A DNA stretch of 13,867 nucleotides from Spirochaetaceae bacterium (GTDB lineage Bacteria; Spirochaetota; Spirochaetia; Sphaerochaetales; Sphaerochaetaceae). Numbering within the stretch: position 1 is the stretch's first letter; the number at the start of each line of letters is the position of its first letter. The translations under genes were made by a program, and so were the position numbers. The DNA is taken from NCBI GenBank assembly GCA_016649775.1, contig JAENWY010000031.1:1-13867 (forward strand), read 5' to 3'. The notes below the pieces were generated by a model that saw only the letters and a program-made list of their open reading frames with translations, did not search any database and was not told the origin of the DNA. This document shows, in pieces, positions 6,973 to 13,867 of this stretch.

Positions 6973-8271
6973 TTACTCGCTTAATAGCTCTTTAATATAA
7001 TCTTTTTCCAATACCCAAAATTCGGAATCTGCATTGTAGTAAACTCGAGCTCCATCAATAGTCATCATTCTTCCCTCTAAACCTAAAAGGGTAATTTTTT
7101 TTGATAAAATATTTACTTCACTTACTTTTAGCAAATCGCGACCTATTTTTAATCTACTACCCTCTGGAGGATATTTCTGTTTTTCTTCTGCATAGAAAGT
7201 TTGTTCATATGATAAACAACATAATAGTCGACCACAGGGGCCAGATATTTTTATTGAATTCAATGATAGATTTTGTTCTTTTGCCATCTTAATTGATACG
7301 GGGGATAACTTATCTGTAATGGCATGACAACAATAGTCACGACCACAGACAGCAAGACCACCTAAAAGACGGCTTTCATCTCTAACGCCTATTTGACGAA
7401 GTTCAATTCTAATTCTAAAGATACCTACAAGATCTTTTACAAGATCTCTAAAATCTACTCTAACATCTGCGGTAAAAAAGAAAACAACTTTTGGTTCAAT
7501 TAAAAGGAAATGTGCTGTAACCAATTTCATTTCTAATTTATGTTTTTTTATTTTCTCTCTACAAAGCGTTAAGGCATCATCTTCTCTAGCACACAATTCT
7601 TTGTATCTTTTAAGATCTTCTTTAGTAGCAAGTCTATCAACCCAAATAGTATCTGTAGATACTTCAACTTTATTACTATCTTCATCATCACAATTAGCAG
7701 TATTAGAAGTATCTCGAAATAAGAAGACTTCTTGATCTAATTCTTCTTCCATTTCATTTTTAATTTCTTCTATATCACTAACAACTAAGTCTTCAAAAAC
7801 TTTTTCTGAATCCGAATATATCTCTTCTAATTGTTCAGTTATTTCTTGACGATCTATCTCAATAATTTCATTCTCAACATCATCGCTAGATGAAGCTAAA
7901 TCACTATTATCTTCATCATTATCTAGGTTAGAAGTTTCTAGACAAGAATTTGAACATGAATTACCACAAGAGGTACCACAAGAGGTACCACATGAGGTAC
8001 CACATGAGGTGCCACATGAGGTGCCACAAGGATTAGTATCACCACGCTGATACGGTTGACCAATTTTTGAAGCATCACTAACTATAAAACCTAAATCTAA
8101 ACCATATCTTGTTTCATATATTACAGCCTGAGATTTCTTCAATTGGTGATTAAAAGCACATAGAGTCATTTCATTAGAAGATTGGTTTTTTACAAGGTAT
8201 ATAAAACCTAGTTTTGAACTTTCTTCAATTTCCTCTTTTTTGTCTTTATTCTTATATTTATTATTTTTCAT
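6973..8271 (-). CDS. ricT: PSP1-domain protein RicT (YaaT) with a large cysteine-repeat and acidic insert
   Basis: RicT is part of the RicA-RicF-RicT complex of Bacillus subtilis, which carries Fe-S clusters and promotes RNase Y-dependent mRNA processing. The core is clear: TADVRVDFRDLVKDL (267-281), FRIRIELRQIGVRDE (285-299), then LAVCGRDYCC (306-315), PVSIKMAKEQNLSLN (324-338) and SGPCGRLLCCLSYE (343-356). The two CG-R-x-x-CC motifs match those of B. subtilis, so the cluster cysteines (C309, C314, C315, C346, C351, C352) are kept. At 432 residues it is much longer than B. subtilis RicT (about 275). The extra length is a Lys/Glu-rich N-terminus (1-20) and an insert at about 72-205. The insert begins with eight cysteines spaced every four residues (C82-C110) and continues as an acidic, probably disordered segment. 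AGGA lies 4 nt before the ATG. Whether RicA, RicF or RNase Y partners exist cannot be seen here. Confidence 0.9.
   Translation of the reverse strand: MKNNKYKNKDKKEEIEESSKLGFIYLVKNQSSNEMTLCAFNHQLKKSQAVIYETRYGLDLGFIVSDASKIGQPYQRGDTNPCGTSCGTSCGTSCGTSCGTSCGNSCSNSCLETSNLDNDEDNSDLASSSDDVENEIIEIDRQEITEQLEEIYSDSEKVFEDLVVSDIEEIKNEMEEELDQEVFLFRDTSNTANCDDEDSNKVEVSTDTIWVDRLATKEDLKRYKELCAREDDALTLCREKIKKHKLEMKLVTAHFLLIEPKVVFFFTADVRVDFRDLVKDLVGIFRIRIELRQIGVRDESRLLGGLAVCGRDYCCHAITDKLSPVSIKMAKEQNLSLNSIKISGPCGRLLCCLSYEQTFYAEEKQKYPPEGSRLKIGRDLLKVSEVNILSKKITLLGLEGRMMTIDGARVYYNADSEFWVLEKDYIKELLSE
7942..8028 (-). repeat. 12-bp tandem repeat encoding (Cys-Gly-Thr-Ser)n within ricT
   Basis: About seven consecutive 12-nt units encode C-G-T-S five times, then the variants C-G-N-S and C-S-N-S, and a final Cys. 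Central units differ from each other only at single bases (CCACAAGAGGTA, CCACATGAGGTA, CCACATGAGGTG), which points to recent in-frame expansion. Because the unit is a multiple of three, copy-number change would alter the length of the cysteine array without breaking the frame. Confidence 0.9.
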
Positions 8272-8280
8272 ATATTCCTA

Positions 8281-8289
8281 ATTATAGCA
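8281..8289 (-). promoter_or_regulatory. Extended -10 promoter element immediately upstream of ricT
   Basis: The minus strand reads TGCTATAAT, a perfect extended -10 (TG-n-TATAAT). The -35 region is poor. Transcription would begin near 8274, only about 3 nt before the ATG at 8271, making the mRNA nearly leaderless and leaving the AGGA outside the transcript. This may therefore be a secondary promoter or a chance match. Confidence 0.3.
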
Positions 8290-8307
8290 CTGTTAAATAA
8301 TTGTGCA

Positions 8308-8336
8308 TTTTAATTAAAAATATCACGAGATATAAT
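8308..8336 (+). promoter_or_regulatory. Weak promoter candidate for the dus gene
   Basis: TATAAT at 8331-8336 lies 17 nt after TTTTAA (8308-8313). The -10 is perfect, but the -35 matches poorly. The leader would be about 110 nt. The 181-nt divergent gap between ricT and dus holds nothing else I can recognise. Confidence 0.25.
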
Positions 8337-8452
8337 AAAAGTCAAATGTAAAGAAGCATTGTAGTCGCTAATCACTAGTCAAAACAATAACTATTAGATA
8401 ATATTAGAAGTAGATAAAATACAGATAGCAAAGAATTAAGGAAATTTTATAG

Positions 8453-9448
8453 ATGAGTAATAAAGAATACCTTTTACACCCATTAATTGTAGGGAATATC
8501 GAAATTAAAGGTAATTTATTTTTAGCTCCTCTTGCAGGTTACACAGATAAATCTTTTAGAACTTTATGCATTGAAAATGGAGCAGATTTAACTATCAGTG
8601 AAATGGTAAGCAGTGAAGGAATAGCAAGAGGCAATCAAAAAACTGTAAAATTAATGGAGCGAGCTGATATTGAAAAGAACTTCAGTATTCAAATATTTAG
8701 TGGTAATTTAGATTCTGTTCAAAGAGGTTTTGATGCCTTATTAGCATTCAACCCTACTATTATTGATATCAATTGTGGTTGTCCTGTTCCTAAAGTTACA
8801 AAAACTGGTGCAGGTAGTGCTTTAATGAAAGACCCTAAAACTATGGGAAGTATTGTTAATTTTTTAACAACTCATACAGATATACCAGTATCTATAAAAT
8901 TCAGAACAGGTTGGGATTTGGAAAATGAAAATTATATAGATTTTGCAAAAACTGCAATTGATAATGGGGTAAATCTTATAGCAATGCATGCTAGAACAAA
9001 GACTCAAGGATACGCTCCTACAGCTCATTGGGATAGATTAGAAAACCTTGTAAATATTATTCACAGAGAATATAAAGATATTCCTGTAATAGGCTCCGGT
9101 GATATTTTTTCAGCTCTAGATGCATTCAATATGCTAAATACTACTGGTGTTGATGGAATAATGGCAGCAAGAGGGGCCATTGGGAATCCCTGCATATTTA
9201 ATCAGGTTAAGCAATATGTTAAAACTGGAAGTTATAATGAAATTTCTATTGAAGATAGAATAACTTTAATGAAACATCAACTTGAATTAATGAGTGCTGA
9301 TATTGGAGAAGATATAGCCCTCAGAGAAATGAGAAAGCACTGTTGTGCTTACATTAAAGGCTTTCCTGGAAGTTCAAAAGTAAAGATGGAATTAATGGGT
9401 GCTACAACTAAAGAAGACTATAATTTAGCACTTAGTCATCTAATTTAA
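8453..9448 (+). CDS. dus: tRNA-dihydrouridine synthase (DusB-like)
   Basis: FMN enzyme that reduces specific uridines in tRNA to dihydrouridine with NADPH. The 331 residues fit a TIM barrel followed by a helical tRNA-binding domain from about residue 250. Motifs in order: LAPLAGYTDKSFR (24-36, FMN binding), SEMVSSEG (49-56), QIFSG (80-84), INCGCPVPKVTKTGAGSALM (106-125), where C110 is the catalytic acid, VSIKFRTGW (146-154), MHARTKTQGY (178-187), GSGDI (214-218) and AARGAIGNP (238-246). The KxGxGSAL stretch favours the DusB type, but the exact tRNA position cannot be told from sequence reading. AAGGA lies 10 nt before the ATG. It is divergent from ricT and 71 nt ahead of the purD-like gene on the same strand, so the two may be co-transcribed. 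Confidence 0.92.
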   Translation: MSNKEYLLHPLIVGNIEIKGNLFLAPLAGYTDKSFRTLCIENGADLTISEMVSSEGIARGNQKTVKLMERADIEKNFSIQIFSGNLDSVQRGFDALLAFNPTIIDINCGCPVPKVTKTGAGSALMKDPKTMGSIVNFLTTHTDIPVSIKFRTGWDLENENYIDFAKTAIDNGVNLIAMHARTKTQGYAPTAHWDRLENLVNIIHREYKDIPVIGSGDIFSALDAFNMLNTTGVDGIMAARGAIGNPCIFNQVKQYVKTGSYNEISIEDRITLMKHQLELMSADIGEDIALREMRKHCCAYIKGFPGSSKVKMELMGATTKEDYNLALSHLI

Positions 9449-9519
9449 TAAGCGATAGGTAATTGACCCATTAAGCCCGCAAATGGTACTTTAAATGGGA
9501 TAAGGGAGAAATTATAGAT

Positions 9520-10791
9520 ATGATAGTATTAGTTCTAGGATCTGGAGCAAAAGACCACGCAATGACTTGGTTATTTTCACGAAGTAAACTTATTGAAGGT
9601 TTATTTGTAGCTCATGGAAATATTGGGACCGAAGCCATAGCTGTTAACTTAAAATATGTAAATCCTTCTTCACCAGAAAGTGTATATAGAGCATGTCTTG
9701 TACATAATATTGATACAGTATTCATTGGAACAGAAGGACCATTACTTACTGGTGTAGTAGATTTCTTAAATAGTAAAAATATTAAAGTAATTGGAGCTCC
9801 CTCTAAAGCATTAAGATTTGAAAATGATCGTGCTTTTAGCAAAGAGTTTCTAAATAAATATAATGTTCCGACCACTTCATATAAATATTTTTCTGATTAT
9901 AATAGTCTTGAAAAATTTTTATCAGCAAATGAAAAAAAACATTTTATTATCAAAAGTAACGAGCAAGCTCCTAGCAGAGTAATGCTTGATAGTACTGATA
10001 AAAGCCAACTATTAAAATTTGCAAAGAATTTATTAGTTTCAGGACCTATTGTATTAGAAGACTTTAGAGATGGCCTTGCGCTCACTTCAACTCTTTTTGT
10101 TGATAATGAAGGATATCTTGCTTTTCCTTTTTGTAGTGAATACACAAAAACTGAAGAAGGCGGTTTTCCAACAGGTGGTATGGGAGCAATATGTCCAGTT
10201 CCTATTTCAAATAAAATTGAAAACCAAATAAAAAACACTATAATTGAACCTTTATTAAATGGTTTAAAAATAGAAGGTTATGCTTATAAAGGTATCTTAA
10301 CTTTATCCATAGTTATTCACCCTATTCAAGGCCCTGCTGTAGTAGATATTCATGTAAGATTAAATGATCCTGCTACGCAAGCTATCGTTCCGTTAATAAA
10401 ATCAGACATTATAGATATCATCGAAGCAATGTTCAATGATACAATTTCTAGTTTTAAATTGGAAACAAGTGATGATACTTGTGCAGCTGTTGTTATAGCC
10501 AGTGAAGGCTATCCAGAAAATCCAATAATAGGTAAGGAATTATTAACTATTTCCTCTCCTATTTTATTGAATACTTTCTCAAAAGATGTTCCATTATTTT
10601 TCTATGGTTGTGTAGATCGTGTAGGAAATAAGATTGTTACCACTGGAGGTAGATGTGTAACAATTGTAGGCAGATCTAATAATATTGTAAATGCAAGTAA
10701 AGCTGCTTATAATGCTCTTCCTAATATTGATTTCCCTGGAAAATGGTATAGAGAAGATATTGGAATGAAATTTTATAACTCTTTAATATAA
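9520..10791 (+). CDS. purD: PurD-like ATP-grasp protein (phosphoribosylamine-glycine ligase family) with altered active site
   Basis: PurD joins phosphoribosylamine and glycine with ATP in purine synthesis. The 423 residues align with PurD from end to end: GSGAKDHA (7-14), VAHGNIG (30-36), GTEGPL (70-75), FSKEFLNKYNVPTTSY (106-121), EDFRDG (180-185), FPTGGMGA (216-223), DIHVRLNDPATQ (276-287) and the C-terminal TTGGR (374-378) with WYREDIGMKFY (409-419). Several normally invariant residues differ. GGREHA has become GAKDHA. The glycine-rich ATP loop, usually KADGLAAGKGV, reads KSNEQAPSRVM (145-155). The metal-binding EFNxRFGDPE reads DIHVRLNDPA. The frame is intact and codon use is like the neighbours. 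It has GGGAG 11 nt before the ATG and a strong terminator after it. It could be a fast-evolving functional PurD, a paralogue with another substrate, or an enzyme losing function. Confidence 0.8.
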   Translation: MIVLVLGSGAKDHAMTWLFSRSKLIEGLFVAHGNIGTEAIAVNLKYVNPSSPESVYRACLVHNIDTVFIGTEGPLLTGVVDFLNSKNIKVIGAPSKALRFENDRAFSKEFLNKYNVPTTSYKYFSDYNSLEKFLSANEKKHFIIKSNEQAPSRVMLDSTDKSQLLKFAKNLLVSGPIVLEDFRDGLALTSTLFVDNEGYLAFPFCSEYTKTEEGGFPTGGMGAICPVPISNKIENQIKNTIIEPLLNGLKIEGYAYKGILTLSIVIHPIQGPAVVDIHVRLNDPATQAIVPLIKSDIIDIIEAMFNDTISSFKLETSDDTCAAVVIASEGYPENPIIGKELLTISSPILLNTFSKDVPLFFYGCVDRVGNKIVTTGGRCVTIVGRSNNIVNASKAAYNALPNIDFPGKWYREDIGMKFYNSLI

Positions 10792-10816
10792 TTTATTTAA
10801 ATATTAATTTTACAAG

Positions 10817-10843
10817 TCGTTGACAATTGTCAACGATTTTTTT
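10817..10843 (+). terminator. Intrinsic terminator after the purD-like gene
   Basis: The 20-nt palindrome at 10817-10836 folds into an 8-bp stem (TCGTTGAC / GTCAACGA) with an AATT loop and is followed directly by seven T residues. It lies 25 nt after the stop codon and has the classic Rho-independent form. Confidence 0.85.
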
Positions 10844-11017
10844 ACTTTAAAAAACAAATAAATTTATCATATTTATTGAATTTTCATAGAGAAAACATAT
10901 TACTATTTGTAAATATAATAATATATACTAAACATAAATATAGTATATTCTAAGTGATAATTAATCTAATTGATAATATTTTAACTATTTTAAAAAATAC
11001 CATTTTTTTACTTGTGT

Positions 11018-11076
11018 GTTGCAAAGAGTTGCACTATCCTTACTAATTGTTATATTATTTGTTGCAAATTGTTGCA
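11018..11076 (+). promoter_or_regulatory. Four phased GTTGCA boxes upstream of the permease gene, probable operator
   Basis: Two near-identical 16-mers, at 11018-11033 (GTTGCAAAGAGTTGCA) and 11061-11076 (GTTGCAAATTGTTGCA), match at 14 of 16 positions. Each holds two GTTGCA boxes 10 bp apart, and the pairs are 43 bp apart, close to four helical turns. The second pair lies just upstream of and between the promoter elements of the permease. Direct repeats at one-turn spacing suggest a regulator binding one DNA face, for example in response to purine or pyrimidine supply. The ligand and regulator are unknown. Confidence 0.55.
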
Positions 11077-11085
11077 ATATATAAT
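11058..11085 (+). promoter_or_regulatory. Candidate promoter of the permease gene
   Basis: A perfect TATAAT is at 11080-11085 with a weak TTTGTT -35 (11058-11063) 16 nt upstream. The expected start is near 11092, 28 nt before the ATG. A second possibility is TTGCAC (11029-11034), 16 nt, TATATT (11051-11056). In both cases the GTTGCA boxes overlap promoter elements, so regulation at initiation is plausible. The rest of 10844-11017 is AT-rich with no gene. It has one imperfectly supported inverted repeat, ATATACTA at 10923-10930 with TAGTATAT at 10941-10948. Confidence 0.4.
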
Positions 11086-11119
11086 CTTAGTATTTACGTT
11101 ATTTTAGGAGAATTTATAA

Positions 11120-12457
11120 ATGAATAACTCAAGAAGTGAGCCATCTATTGAGAATATCTATACTTTAGACGGAAGAGTTCCTCTAGAAAAAGCTATTCCT
11201 TTCGGACTACAACATGTTCTTGCAATGTTTGTATCAAATGTTGTACCAATTGTAATTGTTGCAGCCAGCGGTAAATTAGACCAAACTACAACAACAGCAA
11301 TATTGCAGAACTGTATGTTTATTGCAGGTATTGCTACATTAATACAATTGTTTCCTATATGGAAAATTGGTTCAGGGCTTCCTGTTGTTATGGGTGTTAG
11401 CTTCACTTTTGTAGCTATCTTAAGTTATATTTCTGCTACTTACGGTTATGCCTATGTAATGGGAGCTGTATTAATAGGTGGTTTGATTGAAGGCTCATTA
11501 GGTTTACTGGCCAAATACTGGAAACGTTTTGTTTCTCCTGTAGTTTCAGCCTCTGTTGTTTTAGCTATTGGTTTTTCTCTATTAGGTGTTGGAGCTAGAA
11601 GTTTTGGTGGTGGATATGTAGAAGATTTCGGTTCTGCTCAAAACATGCTTCTAGGCACAATTACATTAGTATCACTATTATTATTCCAAATATTTGCTAA
11701 AGGTTTCTACAAACAATTAGCTATATTATTTGGACTTGTTGTAGGTTACATAGTTGCTTTATTCATGGGTGCTGTTGATTTTTCAGCTTTCCACAATATC
11801 GCAATCTTTGATTTACCTAAATTTTCCCCAGTTATGCCTAAATTTAATGTAGGTGCAATTATTTCTGTAACACTTGTTTTCTTAGTATCTGCTACTGAAA
11901 CAATTGGTGATACTACAGCTTGCTGTATTATGGGTATTGGAAGAGAACCTTCTACAAAAGAAATCTCAGGTTCTTTAGCTTGTGATGGTTATGCATCATC
12001 TCTAGCTTCTGTATTTGGTGTATTACCAGTAACTTCATTCTCACAGAATGTTGGTCTTGTAGCTATGACTAAAGTTGTTAACCGTTTCACAATTGCAACT
12101 GGTGGTTTAGCACTAGTTTTAGCTGGTTTATTTCCACCAATCGGTGCATTCTTTAATACTTTACCTCAACCCGTATTAGGTGGTTGTACTGTAATTATGT
12201 TTGGACAAATTATTATTTCTGGTATTGGAATGCTACAGAGAGCTGGTTTAAATCAAAGAAATAGTTTAATTGCTGCATTAGCACTTTCAATTGGTCTTGG
12301 ATTTACTACTCTACCAGGTTTATTTAATATATTCCCACAATTAATGGCTGAAGAGTTAGCTAATAACTGTGTTGCTATTGTATTTATTATTTCATTAGTT
12401 CTTGATTTGATTCTTCCTAAAAATATGGAAGTAGCAAGGCATACTTCTAATAATTAA
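11120..12457 (+). CDS. NCS2-family nucleobase permease (xanthine/uracil type)
   Basis: Inner-membrane nucleobase:cation symporter. The 445 residues are strongly hydrophobic with about 12-14 membrane segments, the family's usual size. Motifs: FGLQHVLAMF (28-37, with the conserved Q-H), GSGLPVVMGVSFTF (84-97), SATETIGDTTA (257-267, the TM8 acidic motif with E260 and D264), PVTSFSQNVGLVAMTKV (303-319, the TM10 NxG motif) and PVLGG (351-355). The TSFSQNVGL form of the TM10 motif is closer to xanthine/urate carriers than to UraA uracil carriers, but substrate cannot be settled by eye. AGGAG lies 9 nt before the ATG. The gene stands alone between two terminators and follows a purD-like gene, so a role in purine salvage would fit. 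The upstream GTTGCA boxes suggest dedicated control. Confidence 0.92.
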   Translation: MNNSRSEPSIENIYTLDGRVPLEKAIPFGLQHVLAMFVSNVVPIVIVAASGKLDQTTTTAILQNCMFIAGIATLIQLFPIWKIGSGLPVVMGVSFTFVAILSYISATYGYAYVMGAVLIGGLIEGSLGLLAKYWKRFVSPVVSASVVLAIGFSLLGVGARSFGGGYVEDFGSAQNMLLGTITLVSLLLFQIFAKGFYKQLAILFGLVVGYIVALFMGAVDFSAFHNIAIFDLPKFSPVMPKFNVGAIISVTLVFLVSATETIGDTTACCIMGIGREPSTKEISGSLACDGYASSLASVFGVLPVTSFSQNVGLVAMTKVVNRFTIATGGLALVLAGLFPPIGAFFNTLPQPVLGGCTVIMFGQIIISGIGMLQRAGLNQRNSLIAALALSIGLGFTTLPGLFNIFPQLMAEELANNCVAIVFIISLVLDLILPKNMEVARHTSNN

Positions 12458-12481
12458 TTTTTATTTTTTTATAATCATTTT

Positions 12482-12517
12482 GACTAATACCATTAATTTG
12501 GTATTAGTCTTTTTTTT
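12482..12517 (+). terminator. Intrinsic terminator after the permease gene
   Basis: An 11-bp perfect stem (GACTAATACCA at 12482-12492 with 12499-12509) and a 6-nt loop are followed by eight T residues (12510-12517). It begins 24 nt after the permease stop codon, in classic Rho-independent form. Confidence 0.9.
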
Positions 12518-12530
12518 ATATCAGATATAT

Positions 12531-12544
12531 GGATTATATAATCC
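12531..12544. repeat. 14-bp perfect palindrome between the permease and the insertion sequence
   Basis: GGATTATATAATCC is its own reverse complement. It lies in the short AT-rich gap before the decayed insertion sequence. It might be a small protein-binding site or part of an old insertion target; nothing else supports a function. Confidence 0.4.
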
Positions 12545-12589
12545 TATAAACTAATCTCTTAAATTTATAATAACTTTAAATATAATAAC

Positions 12590-13867
12590 AGTTTCCCAAT
12601 TTTCCGGGCTATATAACCAGACCAAAGAATACTATTGTTGAAGACCGCCACCGAGAAGGAGTAAATAGAGATTCCGTGCGTATAATGTCGCGTATAAAGT
12701 ACATTAAAATGGAAAGCCACAACTATTGAATGGTTCGTACCGGTGAATGATAAAATCTCAGAGGTATACCTGATTATCTTTACTATGGTGTCGCTGCAAT
12801 GTAAAAATCTATTTCAGAGAATCTGTTTAAGGATATTATTGCAGTATATCCACAAAATAAGTCCTCCCTGATAGGGCGATTACACTTCTTAATGTCTTAA
12901 GTACGGGGATAGTAGCCAACAGGTATTCTACTCACTAGGATAGAACATTCGTATTCAAATATTATCATCCAAACGTGGAACTAAGTAAAAATTCGGTAGG
13001 GTAACTCTTCAAAAAGCTCGGAAGGGATGCAAGAATGACTCAGTACGCTGAGGTTTTTCCAGAAAATAGTATAGATGCAAGCTCTTTTTACGCATTCATC
13101 AACGACATCAATATCAAAAAGGTACAATAGTAGCAGACAAGGCTTTTCATATTAGTTAGCTAACAGAAGATCTAAAGGCTAGATTAAAACTCAACTTCAG
13201 GAAACCAATGAAGATGGTTGACCTTAGGATTTTTGATAATGGCATGTTGGACTTCAATGAAGTCGTCACAGACACATACAAGTGTCTTGTCAGAAAGAAT
13301 GTAGAAATCCAGGGCGGTAAATATCTTCATTGGTTTCAGAATTTTTATATTACCTGTAACGAAAAGGCTAACTCATCGCCAGATCAAAGAAGAAAAAGTC
13401 TTTCAACAGCAAAAAATACTTATATCACAAGGATAGGAAGGGTGTGATTAATTTCAAATCGGATTTAGAACTGCCCCTTAGCCAAGTTTACAAGAGCTAT
13501 GAGGATAGATTGTTACTAGAGCTTCTATTTGCCCAATACAAGGGATAGTAATGCGTGAATCAACCAACGTGCAAGAAGATTATTCCCTCAAGGGTTTATT
13601 GAAATCTAATTAAAGACCTTTCATCCGCATGGAGACTAACCAACTCAACAGAAGTACTGATGTCCAGCGACAAGAAAAGGCTTTACAACTTGACTTCAGT
13701 ATTATTATTGCTTGAGAACCTCGGATTTTCTGAACCATTGAGAAAGGAATCAAAGAAGAGAGAAATACAAAAAAAACTTCACAGAAAAAAGATAGAGTTC
13801 AAAACAAGAAAAATTAAGATCCCCAAGTAAAAAGGGACTATATTTAATTCCTTTTAGGGCAAAACTA
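12590..13867 (+). mobile_element. Decayed IS4-superfamily (IS1634-like) insertion sequence
   Basis: The last 1.3 kb changes character: G+C is clearly higher than in the neighbouring genes, and the only content is a shattered transposase. The left end may be near 12590, where CAGTTTCCC shows a loose resemblance to the reverse complement of the last bases of the window (TAGTTTTGCCC). This would fit worn terminal inverted repeats, but the match is weak and the right end may lie beyond the window. Both boundaries are therefore uncertain. Confidence 0.6.
12630..13830 (+). pseudogene. Shattered transposase pseudogene, IS4 superfamily
   Basis: The protein can only be followed by changing frame. Frame 1 gives PDYLYYGVAAM (12769-12801), then, after a TAA, 12805-12897 with NLFKDIIAVYPQNK. 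Frame 3 covers about 12903-13118 with FKKLGRDARM and stops at 12936 and 13002. Frame 2 covers about 13121-13375 with GTIVADKAF, whose Asp codon at 13136 is the likely second catalytic residue, and has a TAG at 13157. Frame 1 follows from 13381 with ELPLSQVYKSYEDRLLLELL. Frame 3 then gives STNVQEDYSLKG from about 13545, and frame 1 resumes after 13600 to a TAA at 13828. The Y-x2-R-x3-E-x6-K signature is intact (codons at 13498, 13507, 13519 and 13540). At about 400 codons it is shorter than full-length relatives, and I could not find the first catalytic Asp, so internal deletions are likely. It cannot make transposase. The longest open piece (13208-13447) is only a fragment. Confidence 0.8.

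Noticed and set aside
7942..8028. The tandem repeat considered as a CRISPR-like or minisatellite non-coding array
   Set aside because: The units are 12 bp without spacers and lie in frame inside ricT, so it is a coding repeat.
9467..9499. Possible hairpin (CCCATT with AATGGG) before the purD-like gene, considered as a riboswitch
   Set aside because: There are only six uninterrupted pairs, and no purine, glycine or other riboswitch core can be seen.
10923..10948. ATATACTA / TAGTATAT inverted repeat upstream of the permease
   Set aside because: The arms are short and nearly pure A/T, as expected by chance in this stretch, and it is far from the likely promoter.
13208..13447. 79-codon open frame considered as a small independent gene
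   Set aside because: Its sequence matches the middle of the decayed transposase, with continuation in other frames on both sides, so it is a pseudogene fragment.
13830..13855. AAAAGG / CCTTTT inverted repeat after the transposase remnant, considered as a terminator
   Set aside because: The stem is only six pairs with a 14-nt loop and is not followed by a T-run; it may just be part of the worn end of the element.

Overview
The window looks like chromosomal DNA of a low-G+C spirochaete, most likely Brachyspira or a close relative. The evidence is strongly AT-rich codon use, an HU protein with a long spirochaete-style DNA-binding arm, and an rpsT-hup-lnt gene order that I remember from Treponema and Borrelia. 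In Borrelia, rho lies next to hup and rpsT. The assignment is from memory and motif reading, without a database search.

Positions 1-8271 are almost all on the minus strand. Reading in the direction of transcription: ricT (a PSP1-domain Fe-S protein with an unusual cysteine-repeat insert); then a good promoter and the cluster rpsT-hup-lnt-cinA (ribosomal protein S20, HU, apolipoprotein N-acyltransferase, CinA), in which lnt and cinA overlap; then a hairpin and a two-gene sugar-nucleotide module, ugd plus a UDP-glucuronate 4-epimerase, predicted to convert UDP-glucose to UDP-glucuronate and then UDP-galacturonate; then a 16-bp perfect hairpin; and finally the 5' end of a gene leaving the window, which gene order suggests is rho. 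Three starts are worth noting: lnt uses TTG, rpsT uses GTG, and hup starts at the ATG at 6465 rather than at an upstream TTG.

Positions 8453-12457 are on the plus strand: a tRNA-dihydrouridine synthase, a PurD-like ATP-grasp protein whose nucleotide- and metal-binding motifs have drifted from the PurD consensus, and an NCS2 xanthine/uracil-type permease. Strong intrinsic terminators follow purD and the permease. The permease promoter region carries four helically phased GTTGCA boxes, which look like an operator.

Positions 12.6-13.87 kb hold a badly decayed IS4-superfamily (IS1634-like) transposase. Fragments of it can be read in all three plus frames, including the VADK motif and the Y-R-E-K signature, and the base composition is richer in G+C than the neighbours.

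The items most worth following up are the (Cys-Gly-Thr-Ser)n array inside RicT, the altered active site of the PurD-like protein, and the GTTGCA operator. I saw no tRNA, rRNA or CRISPR array, and no clear undescribed multi-gene system.
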